Positions 42,587-52,575 are shown, numbered from the stretch's first letter. The stretch: DNA of 64,000 bases from Stenotrophomonas panacihumi (GCF_001431645.1 NZ_LLXU01000058.1:149150-213149); one strand, 5' to 3'. The notes: generated by a model not told the origin, from the letters alone. Made by a program: numbers and translations.

Positions 42587-42622
42587 CGGGCGCGGGCCGG
42601 CGCGGGGTTTGCCCGCGCGGCC

Positions 42623-45259
42623 TCAATCCTGCGCGGGCGCTTCTTCCGGCTTGGCCGCCGCCGGGCTCACCCGCTCGATGGTGTGGCGCAGTTCGCGGCC
42701 GAGGATGAACTTGGCGTCCTTGGCCCAGGTATCCAGCCGCTCGTCGAACACCAGCTTGCTGTTCTCGTCCGGCCACACCAGCCGCAGCTCGCGCATCTTC
42801 TGGATGAAGCCGCGGAACAGGCTCTTGTCGAAGAACTCCGGCGCGGCCGGGGCGTACAGCAGGCTCAGGCGCTGCGCGGCCTGCTGGCACAGGCTTTCCA
42901 GCTCACCGGCGCCGAGCGTGCCCGGGCCGTTCTTCACCAGCACCGAGATGGCGATGTAATAACGCTCGAACGCCTGCTGCAGCGAATGGCCGATGGCGCG
43001 CAGGCGGAACACCTCGTCCGTCTGCCCGGTGTTGCGCGCCAGGATGCCGCCGTCGTCCTCGTTGACGTTCATCAGCAGGCCTTCGCGCACGAACACGTCG
43101 ATGGTCTGCTCGATGCGGCCGGCGAACTCGTCCTCGGTCCACGGCAGGAACAGCTCGGTCTGCAGGAACGGATAGACGGTACGGCCCAGGCGCACCAGGC
43201 CGGCGCGGCTCATGCGGCGGTTGTTCTGGAAACAGCACGCCACCCACGACGACGCCGTGAACAGGTGGATGACGTTGTTGCGGAAGTAGCTCAGCAGCAC
43301 CGCGGTATCGCCGCTGACGCTCAGCACGTCGCCCAGCGGATGCGGCGTGCGGGTGAGCACGGCGATTTCCTCGGCGTGGGCGATGATGCGTTCGGGCGAA
43401 TGCGGCGTGACCGTGACGCGGTCCGAGTACGGCATCTCGACCAGCAGCTTCTTGCACAGTTCGATCTGCGCGATCAGGTCGGCCTCGCCCATCGCATGCT
43501 TGGGCGTGGAGAGCAGGGCCAGCGCCAGCAGGTTGATCGGGTTGACGTCGGCGGCGCCGTTGACGTGCACCTGGATCTGGTCGGCCAGGCTGTCGACCGC
43601 GCGTGCGAGCCAGCTCGGCTTTTCGTCCTCGGGCACGGGCTGGCCATCCCACTCGGGGGCCTCGCGGGCGAGCACGTCGTTCAACGCGATCGGCTCGCCG
43701 AAATTCACCACCACCTGGCCGTAGTTCTGCTTGAGCACCTTGGGGATGCCCCACAGCAGCGCCCAGATCGATTCCTTCTCCTTCGGCCGGCCGCTCAGCT
43801 CGTCGAGGTAGCTGTTGCCTTCCATCAGCTTCTCGTAGCCGATGTAGACCGGCTGGAACAGCACCGGCTTGCGCGGCTGGCGCAGGAAGGCGCGCAGCGT
43901 CATGGCGATCATGCCGCCCTTGGGCTGCAGCAGGCGGCCCGTGCGCGAACGGCCGCCTTCGACGAAGTATTCGATCGAGTAACCGCCGCCGACCAGCTGG
44001 GCGACGTATTCGCTCAGCACCGCCGAGTACAGCGCGTTGCCCTTGATCGAGCGGCGGATGAAGAACGCGCCGCCCTTGCGCAGCAGCGTGCCCACCACCG
44101 GCAGGTTGAGGTTGATGCCCGCCACGATGTGCGGCGGCACGATGCCGCGTTCGTACAGCAGGTACGAAAGCAGCAGGTAGTCCATGTGGCTGCGGTGGCT
44201 GGGCACGTAGACCACTTCATGCCCGGGCGCGGCCTGCTTCACCTTGTCCAGGTGGTGGACCAGCACGCCGGCGTAGATGCGGTTCCAGACATGCGTGAGC
44301 AGGAAGCTGGCCGAGCGCACCACCGGGCTGGAGTAGTCCGCGGCGATCTCCCACGCATAGGCATGCGCCTTGCGCCAGGCATCGACCGGCTTGCTGTTGT
44401 CGCGCTTGGCCTGCACGGCGATGGCTTCGCGCACCGGCTCGGCGGCCAGCACCTGGTCCACCAGCAGGCGGCGGGTGGACAGGTCCGGGCCGATCACCGC
44501 CTCGCGGATGCGGCGGAAGTGCGTGCGCAGCACGCGCTGCAGCTTGCGCAGGGTGCGCTCGGGCGGCAGGCCTTCGTCCACCGTCTGGCGCAGCGAGATC
44601 GGCGGGGCGAAGCGCACGATGGTGGTGCGGCCGTTGAGCAGCACCGAGAGCAGGCGGCGGAAGCGGCCGACCAGCGCCCAGTTTTCCGAGAACAGCACGG
44701 CGAACCAGCCGCTCTGCTTGTCCGGCGCGCGGCCGACGAAGATCGACACCGGCACCAGGTGGACGTCCAGGTCCGGGCGCGCGCGATGCGCCTGCAGGAG
44801 CTTGGCCAGCGAATCGGAGTGGGTCTTGGCGCCGCGCTGCTCGGGAATGATCGAGTTGCTGCTGCTGCGGCGCGACAACGCCAGGTAGGCGCGCTTGCGC
44901 TGCAGCGGGTCGCCCGGCAGCGGCACCAGCGGCGAGGGCAGGCCGGCCTCGCGGCAGGCCTTGTCCAGGATCAGCGCGTTCGACAGGCCGTAGTCTTCGA
45001 GCACGTATACGACCGGGCGGCCGTCGTCGTACTGGCCCGGCTGCTCCGGCTCGATCGTCAGGCCAAGCCAGGGATCGGCCAGGCGGCCCAGCAGGCGGGC
45101 CCACAGCGGGCGACGCGCCGGGCGCGGGATGGCGCCGGCGGCCATGGGCACGCGTGCGCTGGACGCCGGCACCGGGGCGGGCGTCGGGGTCTGGGGGCGG
45201 TCCGGATCGGGCTGGCCGTCCGGGAACGGCAGATTATTCTGTTCAGGCATCGGCGCCAT
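42623..45259 (-). CDS. plsB: Glycerol-3-phosphate 1-O-acyltransferase
   Basis: This 878-aa inner-membrane enzyme starts phospholipid synthesis by acylating glycerol 3-phosphate. The acyltransferase blocks are in order: VYVPSHRSHMDYLLL (HX4D), then FIRRSIKGN, YFVEGGRSRTGRL and LFQPVYIGYE. The long helical N-terminal region includes the Pro-rich leader and RAYLALSRRSSSNSIIPEQRG. The length is slightly above E. coli PlsB (about 807) because of the low-complexity N-terminus and tail. Its ATG shares one base with the stop of the lipoprotein gene (TAATG), so the two are translationally coupled. Confidence 0.96.
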   Translation of the reverse strand: MAPMPEQNNLPFPDGQPDPDRPQTPTPAPVPASSARVPMAAGAIPRPARRPLWARLLGRLADPWLGLTIEPEQPGQYDDGRPVVYVLEDYGLSNALILDKACREAGLPSPLVPLPGDPLQRKRAYLALSRRSSSNSIIPEQRGAKTHSDSLAKLLQAHRARPDLDVHLVPVSIFVGRAPDKQSGWFAVLFSENWALVGRFRRLLSVLLNGRTTIVRFAPPISLRQTVDEGLPPERTLRKLQRVLRTHFRRIREAVIGPDLSTRRLLVDQVLAAEPVREAIAVQAKRDNSKPVDAWRKAHAYAWEIAADYSSPVVRSASFLLTHVWNRIYAGVLVHHLDKVKQAAPGHEVVYVPSHRSHMDYLLLSYLLYERGIVPPHIVAGINLNLPVVGTLLRKGGAFFIRRSIKGNALYSAVLSEYVAQLVGGGYSIEYFVEGGRSRTGRLLQPKGGMIAMTLRAFLRQPRKPVLFQPVYIGYEKLMEGNSYLDELSGRPKEKESIWALLWGIPKVLKQNYGQVVVNFGEPIALNDVLAREAPEWDGQPVPEDEKPSWLARAVDSLADQIQVHVNGAADVNPINLLALALLSTPKHAMGEADLIAQIELCKKLLVEMPYSDRVTVTPHSPERIIAHAEEIAVLTRTPHPLGDVLSVSGDTAVLLSYFRNNVIHLFTASSWVACCFQNNRRMSRAGLVRLGRTVYPFLQTELFLPWTEDEFAGRIEQTIDVFVREGLLMNVNEDDGGILARNTGQTDEVFRLRAIGHSLQQAFERYYIAISVLVKNGPGTLGAGELESLCQQAAQRLSLLYAPAAPEFFDKSLFRGFIQKMRELRLVWPDENSKLVFDERLDTWAKDAKFILGRELRHTIERVSPAAAKPEEAPAQD

Positions 45260-46173
45260 TATGGCTTAGGCGGCTGTGCGGGCGCCGCCCCGGCCGGCGA
45301 GGCGGGGTGGAGGACCGCCTGCACTTCGTCCTGGATGCTGACCAGGTACCAGTGGCCGTCGATGCGTACGAGGCTGGCGCTGGTATCGACCTGCTCGGCC
45401 CCGAGCGGGTACTGCAGGTGCACCCGGGCCTGGTCGCCGTCCTGGGTCACCAGGCCGACGCGGGTTTCGTCCAGGCTGGCGTCCAGCGGCAGGCCGTAGC
45501 TGTCGAGCACGGCCTTGAACTCCTTGAGGAACGGCCCGAGGCGACGCAGGCTCTCCTCCATGCCGGCCGCCTGCATCGCGGCGGGGTCGGACAAGCCGGT
45601 GGCGCGGGCCGCCGCCACCAGGCGGGGAATCGCCGCCTGTGCATGCGGGCGCTCGGCCAGCGGCGCAGCGGAAGCCCATTCGGCCAAGGCGTTCACCAGC
45701 TGCACGTAATGGGCGCGCTGCTCGGGGCTGTAGTCGCCCTGGTTGCGCAGGTACTGCACGCCGAACAGGCCCAGCGAGTGCGCGGCCTGCTTGATGCCGG
45801 CGCCCTGCCCGGCGATCTGGGTGTCGAAGGTGCGCTGCAGGCGCTGCTCGGCGCCGGGGGCGGAGAGGTACTGCAGCATCGCTGGCACGTCCTCGCCCAG
45901 CGGCACGCTGCTCAGCGGCCAGCGGCTGTGGCCCTCGCGCCAGGCGGTTTCCAGCTGGGCGTACTGCGCCGGGGTGACGGCGGCCTTGGCGTAGCCCACC
46001 AGGTCGTTGGCGCGCAGGCGTTCGGCCAGCCCGCGCACGGTGGCGGCCGGTTCGGCGGTGGCGCCGGGCAGCTCCGCCGGCTCGCGCTTGCAGGCCGGCA
46101 GCAGCAGCGCGGCGGCCACCAGCAGCCAGGGCAACGGGCGCCACGATCTTGGCCAGATGGTCATCACGGACAT
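45259..46173 (-). CDS. Predicted lipoprotein of unknown function, coupled to plsB
   Basis: This 304-aa protein has a basic/hydrophobic leader (SWRPLPWLLVAAALLLPAC) ending in a lipobox with Cys28. Lipoprotein processing and envelope location are therefore likely. The rest looks helical, with a final beta-rich part (VHLQYPLGAEQVDTSASLVRIDGHWYLVS) that resembles domains which sense or report a state. I do not recognise the family. GGGGAG precedes the start. The one-base overlap with plsB suggests a link to membrane lipid synthesis, but that is inference from position only. Confidence 0.78.
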   Translation of the reverse strand: MSVMTIWPRSWRPLPWLLVAAALLLPACKREPAELPGATAEPAATVRGLAERLRANDLVGYAKAAVTPAQYAQLETAWREGHSRWPLSSVPLGEDVPAMLQYLSAPGAEQRLQRTFDTQIAGQGAGIKQAAHSLGLFGVQYLRNQGDYSPEQRAHYVQLVNALAEWASAAPLAERPHAQAAIPRLVAAARATGLSDPAAMQAAGMEESLRRLGPFLKEFKAVLDSYGLPLDASLDETRVGLVTQDGDQARVHLQYPLGAEQVDTSASLVRIDGHWYLVSIQDEVQAVLHPASPAGAAPAQPPKP

Positions 46174-46789
46174 GGATCTCGACTCCCCAATCGATGGCGC
46201 ATCTTGCCGGGCGCCATGTGGCCCGGCAAGGCGTGAAGTGCAGTCGCGGCGGGCCGTGCGCCGATGTGACGCATTGCGTTGTCTTGCCGTGTCCTGTGTT
46301 GTCTTGCCGCTGTTACAGGGGCAGGCATAGTGCGACCGCGGAAATCGAATAGCGCGACCCAGCGCACATATTGCACTGCATCATGTAAACGTTTGCAGTT
46401 CCTGCTACGGTGCCGCCCCAATGCTGCGGGCGCCTTGTCATGGCAGGGCGCGCAGCAGGAAACGTCACGCCAGGGAGTGGGTCAGGACAGGACAACGGAA
46501 GGCAGGTCCATGCCTTCATCGGGAGGAACCGCAGTGCTTCCCCAACCCGACCACCGCTTCCGGGCGACGCCCGCGCCTCGCGCCGGCCACCGCCTGGAAC
46601 CCAGACGCCACGCCGCCTGGCGCCCTGCCCCCGGCATGGGTGCGGTATCGCGCGCCGTCGTGGCTCGCCTCACAAAAATTTTCCAACGCTTGCACATAAC
46701 CGCAAGACGTTCACATCCGACGTTGTATCCGTCTTACCCGTGAATAGAACCGTCATCCAATGCCAATGCCCGGCCCGGGAGGGGTCTTC
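46174..46789. promoter_or_regulatory. 616-bp regulatory gap before the TonB receptor
   Basis: No convincing gene lies here. It contains a 12-bp direct repeat GTTGTCTTGCCG at 46278-46289 and 46298-46309 (20-bp period), a LacI-type palindrome at 46384-46397 and an AT-richer stretch at 46675-46745 just before the receptor. This is long for this genome and suggests a regulated promoter and long leader. Confidence 0.5.
46384..46397. promoter_or_regulatory. Candidate LacI-family operator
   Basis: TGTAAACGTTTGCA is a 14-bp palindrome with one mismatch and the central ACGT typical of LacI-family sites. TonB receptors in xanthomonads are often controlled by LacI-type repressors. It is 393 bp before the receptor start, so it could instead serve the divergent lipoprotein promoter. 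Confidence 0.45.
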
Positions 46790-49700
46790 GTGAAAACCAT
46801 CCGAACCAAAGCCAATCTGCCAACCCGCAGCCTGCTGTGCTGCGCCCTGGCCGCCAGTCTGTTTGCCGCCGCTCCCGGCGCCTTCGCCCAGTCCGCCAAT
46901 GCCAACCTGCGTGGCCAGGTGACCTCCCAGTCCGGCCCGGCCGCCGGTACCGAAGTGGTCGCCACCAACGTGGCCACCGGCGCCGTGCGCCGCGCCACCA
47001 CCGGCAGCGACGGCAACTACACCGTGGTCGGCCTGCAGCCGGGCACCTACAAGGTGGAAGCCGGCGGCCGCGTGGAGACGGTGACCGTCACCGTGGCCTC
47101 CACCGCCACCCTCAACATCGCCACCGGTGGCGAAGCGGCTGCCTCGGGCGGCGCGGCCACCACGCTGGACGCGGTCAACGTGACCGCCCCCACCCTGCTG
47201 CAGGAAGTGCGCACCTCCGAGGTCGGCAAGACCGTCTCGCTGCGCCAGATCCAGACCACCCCGCAGGTGTCGCGCAACTTCCTCGAGTTCGCCGACGCGG
47301 TGCCGGGCATGGTCTTCACCCGCGACGCCAAGGGCAACACCTCGCTGCGCGGCGGCGCGCAGAACACCAGCGCCACCAACGTCTACATCGACGGCGTGGG
47401 CCAGAAGAGCTACGTCAAGGAAGGCGGCGTGGCCGGCCAGTTCGGCAGCGCGGGCAATCCGTTCCCGCAGCTGGCGATCGGCGAGTACAAGGTCATCACC
47501 TCCAACTACAAGGCCGAGTACGGCCAGGTGGCGAGCTCGGCGGTGACGGCGGCGACCAAGTCGGGCACCAACGAGTTCCACGGCGAGGCGTTCTACCGCT
47601 ACACCGACGAGGACATGCGCGCCATGACGCCGGCCGAGCGGCAGGCGGGGCAGGACAAGGTCGCCTCGACCGAGAAGGAGTACGGATTCGCGCTGGGCGG
47701 TCCGATCGTGAAGGACATGCTGCACTTCTTCGCGACCTACGAAGCCAAGCGCTTCGACCTGCCCACCACCACGGTGCCTGATGCGGGCGCCTCCGGCGGC
47801 GTGCCGTTCCTGCCGGCCAATGCGGCCTCGCAGCTGGGCGCGGGCTTGCAGGAATTCCAGGAAGACCTGTACTTCGCCAAGATCGACTTCGAGCCGACCG
47901 ACCGCGACCGCTTCGAACTCTCCTACCAGAACCGCGACGAGAACCAGGAAGGCTTCAGCGGCAGCACGGCGCGCTCGCACGGCGTGGTGAGCGAGAACAC
48001 CGACGAGCGCTGGGCGCTGCGCTGGAACCACAGCGGTGACTGGTTCTACAACGAACTGCTGGCCACCCACGAAGATTCGTTCAACAACCCGCTGCCGATC
48101 ACCGTCGGCAACGGCTACATCTACACGTATCCGAACGGGAACAGCGAAGCGACGATCGTCGGGATCGAGGGCGGCTCGCCGCTGTCGGCCCAGACCAAGG
48201 GCCAGAAGGGCTGGTCGCTGGAAGACAACTTCACGCTCAACGCGATCGAGTGGCACGGCGAACACACCATCAAGATGGGCGCCCGCTACAAGGATGTCGA
48301 CCTGTACGCGGCCGACGCCCTGGATATCAATCCGCAGTTCTATTACACGGTCGGGACCCCGGGCTTCACCGGGGACACCCCCTACAAGGCGCAGTTCACC
48401 AAGCCGGTCACCGGCGTGGGCGGCCTGGCGCCGAGCGTGACGTCCAACGCCAAGCAGTACGGCCTGTATATCCAGGACGACTGGCAGGTCAACGACCACC
48501 TGATGCTCAACATCGGCGTGCGCTGGGACTACGAGAAGAACCCGTCGTACCTGAACTTCGTGACCCCGCAGAACGTGGTGGACGCGCTCAACAGCCAGGA
48601 CCCGAACGGCCCGGCCGGCCAGACCTATGCCGATTCGCTGCGCGCCGGCGGCATCGACGTCAACGACTACATTTCCAACGGCCACAACCGCAAGGCGTTC
48701 GACGGCGCCTGGCAGCCGCGCCTGGGCTTCTCGTACGACCTCAACGCCGACGAGATGCACGTGATCCACGGCGGTGCCGGTCGTTCGTATGACCGCGACC
48801 TGTTCGACTACCTGCAGCTGGAAGTCACCAAGTCGGCGCTGCCGGTGGTCACCGTGAACTTCCAGGATCCGGCCACCGGCGCCTGCTACCGCGGCGCGGC
48901 GCCGTGCTATGCGTGGGATCCGGCGCTGCTCACCGGCGGCGTGGCGGGGCTGCAGTCGCTCATCGGCGCCACCAGCAATTCCGGTACCGAAGTCGACCTG
49001 CTGAACAACAACCTCAAGGCGCCCTACTCCGACCAGTTCAGCCTGGGCATGAGCAACCAGATCGGCGACTGGCTCACCGACGTGACCGTCACCCGCATCC
49101 TGAGCTACGACGGCTTCGGCTTCACGCTCGGCAACCGCTATCCGAACGGCAACTTCTGGGACAACCAGCAGCTGTGTAACGCGACCGCCGATCCGGGCCT
49201 GTCGCAGCCGTGGGGCTGTGGCGTGCCGGGCTTCGGTGGCCTGATCGTCGGCAACAACGGCATCAAGACCCAGACCACCCAGCTGCTGCTGTCGGCACAG
49301 AAGCCCTACACGAAGGAGAGCGGCTGGGGCACCTCGATCGCGTATACGTGGAGCAATGCCCGCCAGACCCGCGACATCAACGAGCACTACGCGTTCGATG
49401 CCGCCACGCTGGGCCAGTACCCGTGGGTCAAGTCCAATGCGGTGGCACGCCATCGCTTGGTCGCGACCGCGAACTACGACGGCTTCTGGGGCATCACCTT
49501 CGGCGGCAAGCTGACGCTGGCCACCCCGATTCCCAGCAATGATTTCCTGTGCGGCGACGCACCGGCGTTCGGTTCCAACGAACCGGCGTGCATCCCCACC
49601 GGCTTCAATCCGCAGGGCAACGGCAAGTTCCTGATCGGCGGCAAGATCTTCGGCTACCGCTCGGTGGACCTGCAGGCGACCAAGGACTTCAAGATCGCCG

Positions 49701-49873
49701 GCGACTGGACCGCGTATGCCCGCCTGGACATCATCAACGTGTTCAACTTCGACAACTTCACCAACATCATTTACGAGGACGCCAGCGGCAGGAAGATGGC
49801 GTACTACAACGAGCAGGGCGACATCGTCGGCGTGCCGCGTACAGTGAAGGTGGAAGTCGGCGTGAAGTTCTGA
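46790..49873 (+). CDS. Oar-like TonB-dependent outer-membrane receptor
   Basis: This is a 1027-aa barrel. GTG at 46790 was chosen over the ATG at 46760 because it follows GGGAGGGG at good spacing and starts the signal peptide (MKTIRTKANLPTRSLLCCAL...AFAQ). A carboxypeptidase-regulatory domain (about 36-112; LRGQVTSQSGPAAGTEVVA, GNYTVVGLQPGTYKV) precedes a TonB-box-like LDAVNVTA (about 128), a plug (VSRNFLEFADAVPGM) and a 22-strand barrel ending VKVEVGVKF. This plan matches the Oar family, whose ligands in xanthomonads are mostly unknown, with peptide or glycan suggested. There is no enzyme or TonB partner next to it. A terminator follows at once. Confidence 0.9.
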   Translation: MKTIRTKANLPTRSLLCCALAASLFAAAPGAFAQSANANLRGQVTSQSGPAAGTEVVATNVATGAVRRATTGSDGNYTVVGLQPGTYKVEAGGRVETVTVTVASTATLNIATGGEAAASGGAATTLDAVNVTAPTLLQEVRTSEVGKTVSLRQIQTTPQVSRNFLEFADAVPGMVFTRDAKGNTSLRGGAQNTSATNVYIDGVGQKSYVKEGGVAGQFGSAGNPFPQLAIGEYKVITSNYKAEYGQVASSAVTAATKSGTNEFHGEAFYRYTDEDMRAMTPAERQAGQDKVASTEKEYGFALGGPIVKDMLHFFATYEAKRFDLPTTTVPDAGASGGVPFLPANAASQLGAGLQEFQEDLYFAKIDFEPTDRDRFELSYQNRDENQEGFSGSTARSHGVVSENTDERWALRWNHSGDWFYNELLATHEDSFNNPLPITVGNGYIYTYPNGNSEATIVGIEGGSPLSAQTKGQKGWSLEDNFTLNAIEWHGEHTIKMGARYKDVDLYAADALDINPQFYYTVGTPGFTGDTPYKAQFTKPVTGVGGLAPSVTSNAKQYGLYIQDDWQVNDHLMLNIGVRWDYEKNPSYLNFVTPQNVVDALNSQDPNGPAGQTYADSLRAGGIDVNDYISNGHNRKAFDGAWQPRLGFSYDLNADEMHVIHGGAGRSYDRDLFDYLQLEVTKSALPVVTVNFQDPATGACYRGAAPCYAWDPALLTGGVAGLQSLIGATSNSGTEVDLLNNNLKAPYSDQFSLGMSNQIGDWLTDVTVTRILSYDGFGFTLGNRYPNGNFWDNQQLCNATADPGLSQPWGCGVPGFGGLIVGNNGIKTQTTQLLLSAQKPYTKESGWGTSIAYTWSNARQTRDINEHYAFDAATLGQYPWVKSNAVARHRLVATANYDGFWGITFGGKLTLATPIPSNDFLCGDAPAFGSNEPACIPTGFNPQGNGKFLIGGKIFGYRSVDLQATKDFKIAGDWTAYARLDIINVFNFDNFTNIIYEDASGRKMAYYNEQGDIVGVPRTVKVEVGVKF

Positions 49874-49933
49874 GGTCCCTCCTCCCGCTCGCAGGCGCCC
49901 ATCGCCTGCAATCCGGGACCAGGACGCAAAAGC

Positions 49934-49966
49934 AGGCCCGCGGATCCGTCCGCGGGCCTTTGCTTT
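49934..49966 (+). terminator. Terminator of the TonB receptor gene
   Basis: AGGCCCGCGG and CCGCGGGCCT pair over 10 bp around ATCCGT, 61 bp after the stop. They are followed by TTGCTTTG, a modest T-rich tail. Confidence 0.75.
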
Positions 49967-49977
49967 GCGCGACACAT

Positions 49978-50012
49978 AAAAAAAGAGGCCGGATCACAAG
50001 GATCACAGCCTC
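49978..50012 (-). terminator. Probable terminator reading from pyrF
   Basis: On the minus strand GAGGC...GCCTC (50012-49985) closes a stem that contains two copies of a GGATCACA-type unit. It is followed by seven Ts (49984-49978). It lies 140 bp past the pyrF stop. Confidence 0.6.
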
Positions 50013-50153
50013 CTCAAATACCGGCACAAGGCCGGTGGACAGTGTTGTGGCACATCTCCGGCGTGAGCCGGACGGGGGCGATGCTACGCCACCCCCGATG
50101 TTTAGGCAAACCTTGACCTTAGTTGTTCAATTGATTGTTTTTATTGGACAACA

Positions 50154-50873
50154 TCAAAGCTTCAGGGAGGCGATCTCGGCCTGGATGGCCTCCGCGGCGA
50201 CCACCGGGTCGGCGGCGTTGCGGATCGGCCGGCCCACCACGATGGCGTCGGCGCCGTCGCGGAAGGCGTCGGCCACGCCGACGGTGCGCTGCTGGTCGTC
50301 ACCGACCGGGCCGCCCGGGCGGATGCCGGGGCACACGATGGAGAAGCCGGCGCCAGTGGCGCGGCGGATCGGCCCGGCTTCCTGGCCCGAGGCGATCACG
50401 CCATCGATGCCGGCCGCCTGGGCCGCCAGCGCGCGCTCGACCACCACGTCGACCGGCTCGCGGTCGATGCCCATGGCGCGCAGGTCCTCACGGCCCATCG
50501 AGGTCAGCACGGTGACCGCAAGCAGGCGCATCTCGCTGCGGTTGGCTTCCACGGCGGCCTGCAGCATCGGCGCGTGCCAGCCGTGGACGGTGCAGTAGCT
50601 CACCGGCCACTGCGACAGGCGGCCGATCACCCCGCCGATGGTGGCCGGGATGTCGAAGAACTTCAGGTCCACGAAGATGCGCTTGTCGCGCTTGGCCAGT
50701 TCGTCGAGCACGTCGAAGTACTCGCCCGAGGCCAGCAGCTCCATGCCGATCTTGTAGAACGACACCGCCTCGCCGAGGCGGTCGATCCACGCCACCGCCT
50801 CGCGGCGGCCCGGCACGTCGAGCGCGAAGATCAGGCGCTCGCGGTCGGTCAGCGGCAGCGGCGGGCGGCTCAC
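50154..50873 (-). CDS. pyrF: Orotidine 5'-phosphate decarboxylase
   Basis: This 239-aa enzyme makes UMP from OMP. It has [20 protein letters not shown] at the start and the catalytic [17 protein letters not shown] stretch (Asp-x-Lys-x-x-Asp, about 68-76). [10 protein letters not shown] and DAIVVGRPI hold the phosphate-binding loop. The length is typical of the bacterial type 1 family. The ATG overlaps the e(P4)-type phosphatase stop by 4 bp, placing a nucleotide-scavenging enzyme and a pyrimidine-synthesis enzyme in one operon. Confidence 0.97.
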   Translation of the reverse strand: MSRPPLPLTDRERLIFALDVPGRREAVAWIDRLGEAVSFYKIGMELLASGEYFDVLDELAKRDKRIFVDLKFFDIPATIGGVIGRLSQWPVSYCTVHGWHAPMLQAAVEANRSEMRLLAVTVLTSMGREDLRAMGIDREPVDVVVERALAAQAAGIDGVIASGQEAGPIRRATGAGFSIVCPGIRPGGPVGDDQQRTVGVADAFRDGADAIVVGRPIRNAADPVVAAEAIQAEIASLKL

Positions 50874-51808
50874 GGGGCCACGTCCAGGGCGTCGCGCTTG
50901 GCCTGGCGGCGGGCTTCGCGCGGCTGGGTGTAGTCATTGTTGAACTGCGCCGGCTCCCAGCCGCCGTAGCTCGGGTTGGGCAGCATCCACCAGCGCTCGC
51001 CAAACCAGTCGTCGTACTGCTCCAGCAGCTCGCCGCGGCCCTGCGGGGTGTTGGCGATGACCTGCACGAAGTCGCCCAGCTGGTCGCCGAACTGCATCAG
51101 CACGCGGTACTTCTGCCCGGCCAGGCGGCGGCGGCAGTTCTTCTCGCTGCCGTTCTGCTCGCAGTCCTTCACGAAGGTGCCCAGGCCGAGGAACACGCTG
51201 TCGTCGGCCACCGGCATGCCCACCGCGCGCAGGTTGGCCAGGGTGGCCTCCTGCAGGTGCTGGGCACGGTTGGAGATGTACAGGATGGTCACGCCCTTGG
51301 CGGCGGCGGCCTTGGCGAAGTCGACCACGCCCGGCACGGCCTTGGCCTTCTTCTCGGCGACCCAGTTCGACCAGGTCACTTCGTCGTATTCCTGGTTGTC
51401 GCGGATCAGGCGGGCCTGGTACGGCGAGTTGTCGAGCACGGTTTCGTCGACGTCCATCACCACGGCCGGCTTCAGGCCCTGGGTCGCGTTGCCGCGCTCT
51501 TCCGGCACCAGCGCGTCCCAGTTGGCCTGCTTGAGGGCCTCGTCGAGGCGGTCGGCGGCGGCGCGGTAGGTCTGCTCGGACAGCGCGCGGTATTCCTCCG
51601 AGCGCTGCATCCACAGCACGGCATTGAGGTTGTCATCGGCGGCGACGCCGGCGGCGGCCGGCTTGGGCTCCGGCGCCTTGGGGGCGGCCGAGGGCGCCAG
51701 GGCCGGCTTGGCGGCGGGGGTGCCCTCCGGGCCCTGCACCTTGCAGGCGCCAAGGGCCAGCATGGCGCCGGCGAGGAGGGTCAGGGAAAGGGAAGTGCTG
51801 CGACGCAT
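50870..51808 (-). CDS. Lipoprotein e(P4)-type 5'-nucleotidase/acid phosphatase
   Basis: This 312-aa HAD-superfamily phosphatase is likely anchored to the outer membrane as a lipoprotein: the lipobox LALGAC ends at Cys22 and is followed by a Pro/Ala linker. The catalytic motif [15 protein letters not shown] (Asp-x-Asp-x-Thr), the second motif ILYISNRAQ, a Lys in [17 protein letters not shown] and the aromatic-rich C-terminus fit the class C acid phosphatase/e(P4) group. These remove phosphate from nucleotides such as NMN or UMP outside the cytoplasm. Coupling to pyrF supports a nucleotide role. Confidence 0.88.
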   Translation of the reverse strand: MRRSTSLSLTLLAGAMLALGACKVQGPEGTPAAKPALAPSAAPKAPEPKPAAAGVAADDNLNAVLWMQRSEEYRALSEQTYRAAADRLDEALKQANWDALVPEERGNATQGLKPAVVMDVDETVLDNSPYQARLIRDNQEYDEVTWSNWVAEKKAKAVPGVVDFAKAAAAKGVTILYISNRAQHLQEATLANLRAVGMPVADDSVFLGLGTFVKDCEQNGSEKNCRRRLAGQKYRVLMQFGDQLGDFVQVIANTPQGRGELLEQYDDWFGERWWMLPNPSYGGWEPAQFNNDYTQPREARRQAKRDALDVAP

Positions 51809-51922
51809 GGGCTACCACCGTGGAAAGTGGCGCAATTTTAACGGCTCCGGGATGACCTGCGGGTTTCAGTCCCCGGCGGGGGGCGGCTATCCTGCCGGCC
51901 CCGTGTGCCGCAGGTGATGCCC

Positions 51923-52573
51923 ATGTCCGACGATACCCCCGAGATCCCGCGCCTCGATGCCGTGCAGGCACGCGTGCTCGGCTGCCTGGTCGAGAAGGAG
52001 GCCACCACGCCGGACACCTATCCGCTGACGGTCAACGCCGCGCAGGTGGCGGCCAACCAGAAGACGGCGCGCGAGCCGGTCATGGCGCTGGAGGCGGGGC
52101 AAGTGCACCACGCGCTGCGCCAGCTCGAAGCGATGGGGCTGGTGCGCCAGCAGTTCTCCTCGCGCGCCGAGCGCTACGAACACCGACTGGAAACCGCGCT
52201 GGCCCTCACCCGCCAGCAGACCGTGGTACTGGCCCTGCTCTGCCTGCGCGGGCCGCAGACGGTGCACGAGCTGTTCGCGCGCAGCGAGCGCCTGCTGCGT
52301 TTCGCCGACGCCGAGGAAGTGCGCCACGTGCTTGATCGCCTGGGCGCGCGTGGCCTGGCCGGGGTGCTGCCCCGCGCCAGTGGACAGCGCGAGGAGCGCT
52401 ACGCGCATGCGCTGTGCGGACCGGTGGAGGCGATGGCGCCGATGGCCGATTCGGCGACGCCCGACGCGCCCGCCACGCCGGGACTGGCCAGCCGGGTGGA
52501 AGCGCTGGAGGCCGAGGTTGCCGAACTGCGTGCGCTGCTGGAACAGCTGCGCCAGGCCCTGCCCGGGGGCTGA
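51923..52573 (+). CDS. yceH: YceH/DUF480 family protein
   Basis: This 216-aa protein has two winged-helix-like domains. It has the family start [29 protein letters not shown] and the strongly conserved [17 protein letters not shown]; a second repeat contains [21 protein letters not shown]. It ends in a coiled coil ([18 protein letters not shown]). Function is unknown. The ATG at 51923 has AGGTG at suitable distance; ATG 51917 is possible. Confidence 0.9.
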   Translation: MSDDTPEIPRLDAVQARVLGCLVEKEATTPDTYPLTVNAAQVAANQKTAREPVMALEAGQVHHALRQLEAMGLVRQQFSSRAERYEHRLETALALTRQQTVVLALLCLRGPQTVHELFARSERLLRFADAEEVRHVLDRLGARGLAGVLPRASGQREERYAHALCGPVEAMAPMADSATPDAPATPGLASRVEALEAEVAELRALLEQLRQALPGG

Positions 52574-52575
52574 GG

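Noticed and set aside
49986..50007. Two adjacent GGATCACA-type units considered as a CRISPR or other repeat array
   Set aside because: Only two short copies without spacers, and they lie inside a probable terminator stem. No CRISPR array or cas gene was found in the window.
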